Assembly: GCA_937900755.1 (NCBI GenBank)
Contig: CALCDN010000112.1
Coordinates: forward strand, 1 to 14,498
DNA: 14,498 nucleotides
Direction: 5' to 3'
DNA from: an uncultured Acetobacter sp.
GTDB lineage: Bacteria; Pseudomonadota; Alphaproteobacteria; Acetobacterales; Acetobacteraceae
The stretch's first letter is position 1, and every line of letters begins with the position of its first letter. The position numbers were made by a program, and so were the translations under genes. Shown in pieces: positions 6,874 through 13,675 of this stretch. Below the pieces are notes generated by a model. It made no database searches and was not told where the DNA came from. It saw nothing but the letters and a program-made list of their open reading frames with translations.

Positions 6874-8298
6874 TTATGCCCGCCTTGATTTTTCCAGATT
6901 CTTCAGGTCAGCAACCATCTTCTTCAATGGAGAGCCCCAGTCAGAAGGTTGCGGCTGCTGATATATGCGTAGAGTGTCATACCACGGAGTATCCGTGCGA
7001 CCGGAAAGCCAGCGCCAACACTGGTCAAAACGTGAGAGCATCCAGACCGGTTTACCAAGACCCGCAGCCAGATGAACCACGGATGTATCAACAGAGATCA
7101 CCATGTCCAGATTGCTGATCAATGCGGCCGTATCATCAAAATCATGCAGTTGGCTGGTGTGGTTGATCAACTTCATACCTGCGGGCGGGGTTTTGGCCTG
7201 GATACCTTTTTCCCCTACCTGCAGACTGTAGAATAGAACATTCGGAACCGTTGCCAGTGGAGCAAGGCTTTGCAGGCTGACAGAGCGGCGCTGGTCCACA
7301 AACTCCACGTACCTGACCTCACGGTGTGGAGAACCCGCCCAAACAAGGCCAATCCGCAATGTGGGCACCACGGAGTTGAAAAAAGTATCCTTGTCCAGCC
7401 GGTTCTTCCAGACTTCAACCTGTGTGGGGTCCGGTTTAAGGTAGCCGCTGGCCAGCGGTATAGTTTCCAGTGTTGTGCCAAGTAAATAAGGCAGGCTCCC
7501 CACGGAACATTCCAGATCATGAGGGGGGGGCACGTCATCAACGGTTATAAACAGATGTTCTGGAAAAGAGCGTTGCAGCAAAGTTAATAATTCTTTGCGG
7601 ACTTTAACAATAATCTTGCCGCCTCGTTTTGCGGCAAATGGAATAAAGCGCACGAAGTGCAGCATGTCGCCAAACCCGCCTTCTGTATGGACCAGAAGCG
7701 TTTTGCCAACAAATATCTCTCCCTTCCACAAAGCACCCTGCAGGTTATGCTTGCCAATAATGTTGCTGTTCCAGCGCCATTCATAGGCTTCAAAACCATT
7801 TGCATAATCCCCGTGCGCCAGCAGGGATAGCGCGTAATTCGTGCGGCATTGCCCATTGTCGGGTTCGACCTGTATGGCGGCCTTGTGAAAATTCTGCGCA
7901 AGTGCGTGTCGCCCCTGGCAATCCAGAACAACGCCCAGGTTACTGAGCGCTCGGGCATGTTGTGGTCGCAATGTAAGGCACTGTTTATATGCGTCTATAG
8001 CGCCCGAATGATCCTGGAGTTCAAACAGGACGTTACCAAAATTGGACCATGCATCGGGCATGTCCGGCTTGATCTGCACCGCACGGCGCAATAGCTCCTG
8101 GGCGGTTTTAAAATCTCCCAAAGAGCACAGCAGCCCACCATAATTGCTGAGCGCATAGGCATCATGCGGGTTGCGCTGCAACTCCGCCTGATACGCCAAA
8201 ACAGCATCCTGCAAGCGGTTGGCGCGTTGCAAAGCCGCGGCATCCATGGGTTGGGCATCCGACTGACCGGGCAGGACGGGCGAGGAAGACTGCGGCAT
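6874..8298 (-). CDS. TPR protein with glycosyltransferase-9-like C-terminal domain
   Basis: This is a 474-residue two-part protein. Residues about 20-175 hold four to five tetratricopeptide repeats: ALSNYGGLLCSLGDFKTAQ near 49, AWSNFGNVLFELQDHSGAI near 83 and ALSNLGVVLDCQGRHALAQ near 117, each ending in a P-(D/Q/H) turn. Residues about 195-450 resemble the ADP-heptose:LPS heptosyltransferase fold (GT9): a GGFGDMLHFVRF loop at 207-218, the beta strand IGLVWAGSP at 316-324, and VDTSVVHLAAGLGKPVW at 403-419, the usual nucleotide-sugar-binding end. Such TPR-GT proteins are common in alphaproteobacteria, but acceptor and donor are rarely known; a role in surface polysaccharide or protein glycosylation is possible. 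No signal peptide or membrane segment is seen. The ATG at 8298 lacks a clear Shine-Dalgarno. It begins 65 bp after trpS on the same strand, so it may be read from the trpS promoter. Confidence 0.82.
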   Translation of the reverse strand: MPQSSSPVLPGQSDAQPMDAAALQRANRLQDAVLAYQAELQRNPHDAYALSNYGGLLCSLGDFKTAQELLRRAVQIKPDMPDAWSNFGNVLFELQDHSGAIDAYKQCLTLRPQHARALSNLGVVLDCQGRHALAQNFHKAAIQVEPDNGQCRTNYALSLLAHGDYANGFEAYEWRWNSNIIGKHNLQGALWKGEIFVGKTLLVHTEGGFGDMLHFVRFIPFAAKRGGKIIVKVRKELLTLLQRSFPEHLFITVDDVPPPHDLECSVGSLPYLLGTTLETIPLASGYLKPDPTQVEVWKNRLDKDTFFNSVVPTLRIGLVWAGSPHREVRYVEFVDQRRSVSLQSLAPLATVPNVLFYSLQVGEKGIQAKTPPAGMKLINHTSQLHDFDDTAALISNLDMVISVDTSVVHLAAGLGKPVWMLSRFDQCWRWLSGRTDTPWYDTLRIYQQPQPSDWGSPLKKMVADLKNLEKSRRA

Positions 8299-8351
8299 AA
8301 GGATGCAACCCGGAATTCAGTTAAAGAAAGAGAAACGTCATGCTCTGGCTG

Positions 8352-8375
8352 GTCAGGCCAAGGTCATGGCCTGAC
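8352..8375 (-). repeat. Hairpin spanning the trpS stop codon
   Basis: GTCAGGCCA (8352-8360) and TGGCCTGAC (8367-8375) form a perfect 9-bp stem with a 6-nt loop. The trpS stop codon (8364-8366) lies in that loop and the last three sense codons form one arm. On the minus strand the T-rich stretch begins only about 15 nt later (TTTCTCTTTCTTT), so it is not a typical intrinsic terminator. It may reduce read-through into the TPR gene or protect the trpS mRNA end. Confidence 0.55.
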
Positions 8376-9362
8376 AAAACCAACCAGTTTTTCAGCTTCT
8401 GCTACAATCGGTTCAGCAATTGCCTGGGCACGCCGGGCACCTTGATGCAACATGTTTACCAGATATGCTTCATCTTGCAAAAGTTGGCTGGTTTTTGCAG
8501 CAATAGGTGCTACTTCGTTGACTACTACCTCGGTCAGCGCCGCCTTGAACGGACCAAAGCCCTGACCTTGGTGGAGGTCGAGGACTTGCTGCACGGTCAT
8601 ACCCGACAAAGCCGCGTAGATTGATACAAGATTTTTTGCTTCAGGCCGCTCCACCAAACCGGATGGGTCGGATGGTATGACACCAGTATCGGTTTTTGCG
8701 CGCCTGATTTTTTGCGCAATTGTGTCGGCATCATCCGTCAGTTCAATACGGCTCTGGGCGGATGGGTCGGATTTGGACATTTTCTTGGTCCCATCCCGAA
8801 GGCTCATGACGCGCGCGGCCTCTGGCGGGATAAGGGGTTCAACCTGCGGAAAAAACTCAACGCCGTAATCGTGGTTGAACTTCTGGGCGATGTCGTTGGT
8901 CAATTCCAGATGCTGTTTCTGGTCTTCGCCAACAGGTACGCGTGTTGCCTTGTATGCCAGTATGTCCGCCGCCATCAGGTTGGGATAGACGTAAAGGCCG
9001 GCTGAGTGGTTTTCCCTGTCCTTGCCCGCCTTGTCCTTGAACTGGGTCATACGGTTAAGCCAGCCAAGCCGGGCCACACAGTTAAAAATCCACGCCAGAC
9101 GTGCATGCGCGGAAACGGCAGACTGGTTGAACAGGATATGCCGCTCGGCATCAATGCCCGAGGCAAGAAGAATGGCCGCCTGCGTTAGCGTGTGTTCACG
9201 CAACATGGCCGGGTCTTGCCAGACCGTAATGGCATGCATATCCACTAGGCAAAACACACATTCATGGTCCGCCTGCAAGTTGACCCAGTTGCGGATTGCT
9301 CCCAGGTAATTGCCAAGCTGGGGAACACCTGAAGGCTGAATGCCAGAAAAAATACGTTGCAT
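8364..9362 (-). CDS. trpS: Tryptophanyl-tRNA synthetase
   Basis: This 332-residue class Ic aminoacyl-tRNA synthetase charges tRNA-Trp with tryptophan using ATP, in the cytoplasm. The N-terminus RIFSGIQPSGVPQLGNYLGA carries the HIGH-equivalent motif (P14-Q-L-G-N18). The second ATP-binding signature, KMSKS, is at residues 194-198 (TKKMSKSDPS). Between them lie family blocks such as CLVDMHAIT (38-46), QFKDKAGK (107-114), YPNLMAADIL (126-135) and VGEDQKQHLE (144-153). Length is normal for bacterial TrpS (about 330). The ATG at 9362 gives the standard N-terminus but has no obvious Shine-Dalgarno. The 341-bp region upstream holds a terminator facing it from the FKBP gene, so trpS should have its own promoter, which I could not place with confidence. 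Confidence 0.97.
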   Translation of the reverse strand: MQRIFSGIQPSGVPQLGNYLGAIRNWVNLQADHECVFCLVDMHAITVWQDPAMLREHTLTQAAILLASGIDAERHILFNQSAVSAHARLAWIFNCVARLGWLNRMTQFKDKAGKDRENHSAGLYVYPNLMAADILAYKATRVPVGEDQKQHLELTNDIAQKFNHDYGVEFFPQVEPLIPPEAARVMSLRDGTKKMSKSDPSAQSRIELTDDADTIAQKIRRAKTDTGVIPSDPSGLVERPEAKNLVSIYAALSGMTVQQVLDLHQGQGFGPFKAALTEVVVNEVAPIAAKTSQLLQDEAYLVNMLHQGARRAQAIAEPIVAEAEKLVGFVRP

Positions 9363-9572
9363 GCGGCTCGATCGCTATTGTCTGTAAGAAAAAAGGAAAA
9401 TGCGGAAAACGCTCCAGAACTTCGCGTTCAGTAATAACCTTGCCTGACCATGGAACTCCATCGCGGGCAGGGGGCAACACAAGGTGCCTGCCGCACACCT
9501 GGCAATCCACCCCTTTGGTGGAACACAACGCGACTGGGTTTTCCTCTTGATGCCCTACCCATCACGGGCTGG

Positions 9573-9607
9573 AAAAAAGTGTGTGCCTTACCTTGCAGTA
9601 AGGCACA
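9573..9607 (-). terminator. Intrinsic terminator downstream of the argG-FKBP unit
   Basis: On the minus strand TGTGCCTTAC (9598-9607) pairs perfectly over 10 bp with GTAAGGCACA (9582-9591) around a 6-nt loop, followed by CAC and then TTTTTT (9573-9578). It lies about 100 bp after the FKBP stop and separates that transcript from trpS. Confidence 0.85.
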
Positions 9608-9625
9608 GGAGCAAAACCTTGTTCA

Positions 9626-9664
9626 GCGTATGGTGCTAACCCAAAGGGAGGAAACACCATACGC
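9626..9664. repeat. 10-bp inverted repeat between FKBP and trpS
   Basis: GCGTATGGTG (9626-9635) and CACCATACGC (9655-9664) are perfect inverted copies separated by 19 nt. The loop contains CCCAAAGGG, which can itself fold as a small stem. No T run follows on either strand. It sits 18 bp upstream (on the minus strand) of the intrinsic terminator and may be a 3' end structure of the FKBP mRNA. Confidence 0.5.
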
Positions 9665-9703
9665 GGTCAAGGTGCCAGGAGAGCCTGCACGCTCCACCGT
9701 ATT

Positions 9704-10204
9704 TTACGGCGAGGTATGCGTGTGCTCGACACCAAGAAGCTGAATACGGAACACCAGGGGGCTGTCAGAGGGAATAACCCCCATGGACCTATGGCCGTAA
9801 CCCAGTTCAGGCGGTACATAAAGCATCCATGTGTCACCCACATGCATGAGGGGAAGAGCCTGCATCCAGCCTTCCACCAGGCCGTCCAGCGGCATTTGCA
9901 TGTATGCACCATTGCCGTGCTGCTCCGAACCATCAAAGATGGAACCATCGGGCAGGCGCCCTTCATAGATCAGCATCATGACATCACCCTTGCGGGGCTG
10001 CTCACCATCCTTGGGCCCGGATTCCAGAACTTTATAGGCCAGACCGTTCTTGAGCACCGTCACACCTGGTTGCGACCGCAATTTGGCCATCTGCTGTGTT
10101 GGCGTCAGTTCGACTTCTTCCGCCTTATGGCCACCACAGGCTGTTAGCGAAAAGGCCAGGCCGGCCGCAAGCATACATGGAACAAAAGAAAATCGACGGG
10201 ACAT
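9704..10204 (-). CDS. FKBP-type peptidyl-prolyl cis-trans isomerase, lipoprotein
   Basis: This 166-residue envelope protein begins with a lipoprotein signal peptide: MSRRF, a hydrophobic stretch, and the lipobox LTAC with the lipidated cysteine at C23, so it is likely anchored to a membrane facing the periplasm. Residues about 50-160 form an FKBP domain that would catalyse proline isomerisation in exported proteins. Pocket residues known from FKBP12 can be matched: Y80 (Y26), F90-D91 (F36-D37), V110 and W113 (V55, W59), Y136 (Y82) and F152 (F99). Other landmarks are GDVMMLIYEG, LPDGSIFD and ELGYGHR. A GGGAG sits 12 nt before the ATG, slightly far. It starts 42 bp after argG on the same strand and ends before a strong terminator, so argG-FKBP is likely one transcript, though the two functions are unrelated. 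Confidence 0.92.
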   Translation of the reverse strand: MSRRFSFVPCMLAAGLAFSLTACGGHKAEEVELTPTQQMAKLRSQPGVTVLKNGLAYKVLESGPKDGEQPRKGDVMMLIYEGRLPDGSIFDGSEQHGNGAYMQMPLDGLVEGWMQALPLMHVGDTWMLYVPPELGYGHRSMGVIPSDSPLVFRIQLLGVEHTHTSP

Positions 10205-10246
10205 GGTGTTTGTGTGCTCCCTTGCAAAGTTCAGAAAAAGTGGCGC

Positions 10247-11488
10247 TTAAAGCGCGCCACCTTTACGACCAATCTGCGCGCCCAGGCGCAGGCGCAGCGC
10301 ATTCAGCTTGATAAAGCCCTGGGCATCTTCCTGATTATAAGCGCCTTCGTCATCTTCAAATGTCACAACACGGGTATCATACAGGCTGTTTGGGCTTTCG
10401 CGGCCAACGCAGATCACATTGCCCTTATACAGCTTCAGTCGGACCCGCCCGGTTACGGAATGTTGCGAGGCATCAATCAGGGCCTGCAACATGCGGCGCT
10501 CGGGAGAAAACCAGAGGCCGTTATACAGAATGGACGCATAGCGCGGCATCAGGCTATCTTTAAGATGCATGGCTTCGCGGTCCAGAGTAATGGACTCCAT
10601 GCTCCGATGCGCCGTGAGCAGAATGGTGCCCCCCGGGGTTTCGTACACACCACGGGACTTCATGCCCACAAAGCGGTTTTCCACCAGGTCAAGGCGGCCA
10701 ATACCATTGGCCCGGCCCAGTTCATTCAGGCGGGCCAGCAATGTCGCGGGGGACAGAGCTTCACCGTTAATGGCAACGGGGTCGCCACTTACAAAGTCGA
10801 TGGTAATTTCGGTCGCGTGGTCCGGGGCTGCTTCTGGCGCGATTGTACGCTGGAAAACAATTTCCTCAGGTGCAATGGCCGGGTCTTCGAGCATTTTCCC
10901 TTCGGAAGAGGAATGAAGCAGATTGGCATCAACCGAGAACGGGGCTTCGCCGCGCTTGTCCCTGGCAATGGGGATCTGGTTTTCTTCGGCAAAAGAGAGC
11001 AGGCGTGTGCGTGAGGTCAGGTCCCATTCGCGCCACGGAGCAATAACCGTGATATCGGGCTTGAGTGCATAATAGGCCAGTTCAAACCGAACCTGGTCAT
11101 TCCCCTTGCCCGTAGCGCCATGTGCAACAGCGTCGGCCCCAACGGCCTCTGCGATTTCAATCTGGCGTTGTGCAATCAGCGGGCGGGCGATGGATGTGCC
11201 GAGCAGGTACTGACCTTCGTACAGCGTGTTGGCGCGGAACATGGGAAAGACAAAATCCTTCACGAATGTCTCGCGCAGGTCTTCCACAAAAATTTCCTTG
11301 ACGCCGAACATCTCGGCCTTCTTGCGCGCGGGTTCAAGTTCCTCACCCTGCCCGAGATCGGCCGTAAAGGTTACGACTTCGCAGCCATAGGTCTTTTGCA
11401 GCCACCTCAGGATAACGGACGTATCCAGCCCCCCCGAGTAAGCCAGAACAACCTTTTTAACGTCTTTTTTGGCGGAAGTCGCGCCCAT
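10247..11488 (-). CDS. argG: Argininosuccinate synthase
   Basis: This 413-residue enzyme condenses citrulline and aspartate with ATP to give argininosuccinate, the penultimate step of arginine synthesis, in the cytoplasm as a tetramer. The N-type ATP pyrophosphatase P-loop AYSGGLDTS is at residues 16-24. Further family signatures are FTADLGQGEE (41-50), YEGQYLLGTSIARPLIA (90-106), GATGKGNDQVRFE (124-136) and, later, a KMLEDP segment. Length is normal for the bacterial type (about 400-415). AGGAGA lies 8 nt before the ATG at 11488, which confirms the start. Downstream is the FKBP gene. Upstream is rlmN on the same strand, separated by 118 bp holding two hairpins, so argG may be transcribed alone or attenuated. 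Confidence 0.97.
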   Translation of the reverse strand: MGATSAKKDVKKVVLAYSGGLDTSVILRWLQKTYGCEVVTFTADLGQGEELEPARKKAEMFGVKEIFVEDLRETFVKDFVFPMFRANTLYEGQYLLGTSIARPLIAQRQIEIAEAVGADAVAHGATGKGNDQVRFELAYYALKPDITVIAPWREWDLTSRTRLLSFAEENQIPIARDKRGEAPFSVDANLLHSSSEGKMLEDPAIAPEEIVFQRTIAPEAAPDHATEITIDFVSGDPVAINGEALSPATLLARLNELGRANGIGRLDLVENRFVGMKSRGVYETPGGTILLTAHRSMESITLDREAMHLKDSLMPRYASILYNGLWFSPERRMLQALIDASQHSVTGRVRLKLYKGNVICVGRESPNSLYDTRVVTFEDDEGAYNQEDAQGFIKLNALRLRLGAQIGRKGGAL

Positions 11489-11523
11489 GCACCAATCTCC
11501 TGATCACTCTGAATAACAGGTTT

Positions 11524-11549
11524 GCCTTTCTCCTATCACCGAGAAAGGC
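11524..11549 (-). repeat. Hairpin in the argG leader
   Basis: GCCTTTCTC (11524-11532) and GAGAAAGGC (11541-11549) make a perfect 9-bp stem with an 8-nt loop, 36 bp upstream of the argG start. No T tract follows on the minus strand (AAACCTGTTATT). Its GGC (11547-11549) could instead pair within the adjoining hairpin, so the two may compete. Confidence 0.45.
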
Positions 11550-11550
11550 T

Positions 11551-11576
11551 TGGAGCCAGAGCGCTTTCCCGCTCCA
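11551..11576 (-). repeat. Second hairpin between rlmN and argG
   Basis: TGGAGC (11551-11556) and GCTCCA (11571-11576) pair, with a possible 3-bp extension on the outside after a bulge. An inner pairing GAGCG/CGCTC is also possible. It starts about 30 nt after the rlmN stop and may be an mRNA 3' end structure or part of an attenuator with the next hairpin. Confidence 0.4.
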
Positions 11577-11606
11577 GCCATGCTTGGGGGAGAAAAAAGT
11601 ATGTTT

Positions 11607-12863
11607 TTAGGGAGCAAGCGTGTTTCTGGCCCGCTCACTTGCGGTTTTCAACTGCCCGCAGGCTGCCAGAATATCCCGCCCACGGGGGGTGCGGATGGGA
11701 GAGGCAAAACCAGCGTTCATAATAATTTCCGCAAATCTGTTCTGCTGCTCACGCGTGGAGGGCCTGTATTCACTGCCCGGCCACGGGTTGAAGGGGATCA
11801 GGTTGACCTTGGCCGGGATGTCGGCAATCAGCCTGACCAGTTCACGTGCATCGGCCTCGCTGTCATTCACGCCACGGAGCATGATGTACTCAAAGGTAAT
11901 GCGCCGCGCATTGCTGGCCGCAGGGTAGCGGCGGCAGGCGGCCAGCACCTCTTCAATCGGGTATTTGCGGTTGAGGGGGACAATTTCATCCCGCAGGTCA
12001 TTACGCACGGCATGGAGCGAAACGGCGAGGTTAATGCCCAGTTCATCTCCGCAGCGGTCCATGAGCGGCACCACGCCGGATGTGGAAAGGGTAATCCTCC
12101 GCCGCGAAAGGCCAATGCCCTCTCCATCCATGATGATTCGCATGGCCTTGGCGATGTTTTCATAATTGTAGAGAGGCTCCCCCATGCCCATCAGAACTAT
12201 GGTGGAAAGCAGGCGAGGGGTGTCCCCCTTGGGGCTGGGCCATTCCGCGTAGGAATCCCGTGCGGCCATAAACTGCCCCACAATTTCCGCCGCTCCCAGG
12301 TTGCGAACCAGCTTTTGGGTGCCCGTGTGGCAAAAAGTGCATGAGAGTGTGCACCCGACCTGGGACGAAATGCACACAGCCCCACGGTCTTCCCGCCGGT
12401 CGGGAATATACACGGTTTCCGCTTCCTGCCCGTCACGGAAACGGAACAGGAATTTACGTGTTGCATCCTGCGATGTCTGGACGGTGGACACTTCTGGCCG
12501 CGCAATAATGAATTTGTCTGCCAGTTTTTGCTGGAGCGGTTTGGCAATACTGCTCATGAGCGAAAAATCAGTAACACCCTGATGGTAAATCCAGTGCCAC
12601 AACTGCTTGGTTCGGAAAGGTTTTTCTCCGATTTCAAGCAAAAATTCGGTCAATTCCTCGCGCGAGAGGCCAACAATATCCCGCCGTCCATCCGCCGTCA
12701 GGGGGGAGGGAGGGCTGAACAAAGCCGCTTTGGCCAGAATACGCGTGCGTTCCTCTTCATTCAGTGCGGTCACCGCGGCGGCATCGGCAGGGTTTGTGGC
12801 AGAGGAAACTGGAGACGACATGGGAATGGCACTGCTTCGTAAAATGGGGAGAGGGTGCTTCAT
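11607..12863 (-). CDS. rlmN: Dual-specificity RNA methyltransferase RlmN
   Basis: This radical-SAM enzyme methylates C2 of A2503 in 23S rRNA (and of A37 in some tRNAs), aiding peptidyl-transferase fidelity. The cluster-binding CxxxCxxC is C171, C175 and C178 (GCTLSCTFCHTG). The two mechanistic cysteines are also present: C164 (E. coli C118), which forms the RNA adduct, and C402 (E. coli C355, in ILAACGQL), which carries the methyl. Other landmarks are MGMGEPLYNY and TLSTSGVVP. The longest frame is 418 aa, but an intrinsic terminator's T run ends only 3 nt before the ATG at 12863 and no ribosome site is seen there. An ATG at 12821 (404 aa, MSSPVSS) may be the true start. Both lie outside the conserved core, which starts near IVGLSREEL (residue 63). 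The following gene is argG. Confidence 0.95.
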   Translation of the reverse strand: MKHPLPILRSSAIPMSSPVSSATNPADAAAVTALNEEERTRILAKAALFSPPSPLTADGRRDIVGLSREELTEFLLEIGEKPFRTKQLWHWIYHQGVTDFSLMSSIAKPLQQKLADKFIIARPEVSTVQTSQDATRKFLFRFRDGQEAETVYIPDRREDRGAVCISSQVGCTLSCTFCHTGTQKLVRNLGAAEIVGQFMAARDSYAEWPSPKGDTPRLLSTIVLMGMGEPLYNYENIAKAMRIIMDGEGIGLSRRRITLSTSGVVPLMDRCGDELGINLAVSLHAVRNDLRDEIVPLNRKYPIEEVLAACRRYPAASNARRITFEYIMLRGVNDSEADARELVRLIADIPAKVNLIPFNPWPGSEYRPSTREQQNRFAEIIMNAGFASPIRTPRGRDILAACGQLKTASERARNTLAP

Positions 12864-12866
12864 AAC

Positions 12867-12898
12867 AAAAAAAAAGGCTGACAGATACCAGCCTCTTT
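12867..12898 (-). terminator. Intrinsic terminator of the secreted-protein gene, abutting rlmN
   Basis: On the minus strand AGGCTG (12889-12894) pairs with CAGCCT (12875-12880) around an 8-nt loop and is followed by an unbroken run of T (12867-12875). It lies just after the stop of the 210-aa secreted protein (12903). An A-rich stretch before the stem can extend the pairing. Confidence 0.85.
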
Positions 12899-12902
12899 TC
12901 CC

Positions 12903-13535
12903 TCATGCCAACGACCCGCACCAATAACCAGGAAGCCTCCCCCAGAAGCCCGCCAACCTGGCCGAGGCCTGGTCTTTCAGGGCATTTTGCAGCCATGTGG
13001 CCATTGTCATCTTGGATGTGTCCACATTATCCAAGATCATGCCAATGGTCTGCGCGGAATAGGCGTCCGGCTTTGTATCGGCAGAAATCGGGAAGGATGG
13101 ACGGCTGATTTCAAGTGTCAGTGCTGGAGCGGCCGCCTTGTCATCGCCCACGCTCATGCTGGCAGGAGAGGGGGTGTCTTCCTGTATATCCGCCACAACC
13201 GAGAGCTTGGTCGCCTCCGGGTTCTGCCCGAAATAAAGATAGGCATAGGTTGCAGCCGCAGACAGCACATCCTTTACAGTCTGGCGGTACAGATCGGCCT
13301 GGCCCGCGGCATCACTGACATGCACCGTTGCCGGGTCAGCCTTGATGGTCAGCACACCAGCCTGCATGTCGTCTTGCAGGACCAGTCCATCCTGCTCGTA
13401 CCCACGGAGCAGAACACTCCCTGTTTCCGTTGTCGGCTGCGGCGATATTGAAGGGTGGTGAACAGGCGCCGCCAAGGCCAACGAGCTTGACGCCAAAAGA
13501 AAGGCCGCACCAAACAGGGTTGCCATCTTGCGCAT
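12903..13535 (-). CDS. Secreted protein of unknown function
   Basis: This 210-residue protein has a clear Sec signal peptide (MRKMATLFGAAFLLASSSLA, cleavage after LALA or LALAA, residues 22-23), so the mature part is probably periplasmic. The mature region begins with a Pro/His/Thr-rich linker (about 24-40), followed by predicted strands and helices: a GYEQDGLVLQDD segment, then LTIKADP (62-68), a helix of small residues around 85-103 ending in YLYFG, SVVADIQED (112-120) and a Met-rich segment VDTSKMTM near 171-178. One mature cysteine, C206, lies near the end. I do not recognise the family. The start at 13535 is chosen because GGAAGGAA lies 9 nt upstream and the signal peptide follows directly; the frame is open far upstream, but that part overlaps tlyA. 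It is followed at once by a strong terminator. Confidence 0.8.
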   Translation of the reverse strand: MRKMATLFGAAFLLASSSLALAAPVHHPSISPQPTTETGSVLLRGYEQDGLVLQDDMQAGVLTIKADPATVHVSDAAGQADLYRQTVKDVLSAAATYAYLYFGQNPEATKLSVVADIQEDTPSPASMSVGDDKAAAPALTLEISRPSFPISADTKPDAYSAQTIGMILDNVDTSKMTMATWLQNALKDQASARLAGFWGRLPGYWCGSLA

Positions 13536-13675
13536 GATGCTGTGTTCCTTCCCTTGCTGATGAATTGATTTTTTCATCCTCTCAGAGAATTGTGGCAAAA
13601 AAACCGGCCATCTGCCATGCAAAAAGCGGGAAGCGATCTGAAAATTTAATTTAAGCTTTACACACAGCCTGATTT

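Larger units (their letters stand above)
9363..9703. other. trpS upstream region, no confident gene
   Basis: This 341-bp gap between trpS and the FKBP gene contains two strong inverted repeats (listed separately) and should contain the trpS promoter. A minus-strand frame from a TTG at 9528 reads through a CQVCGRH cysteine pair and overlaps the trpS start by about 100 bp. It has no good ribosome site, and I do not call it a gene. Confidence 0.5.

Noticed and set aside
10214..11014. 266-codon open frame on the plus strand opposite argG
   Set aside because: It is antisense to argG, which is certain. The product has no domain or ribosome site.
11550..12344. 264-codon open frame on the plus strand opposite rlmN
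   Set aside because: It is antisense to rlmN with its full set of catalytic cysteines; a shadow frame.
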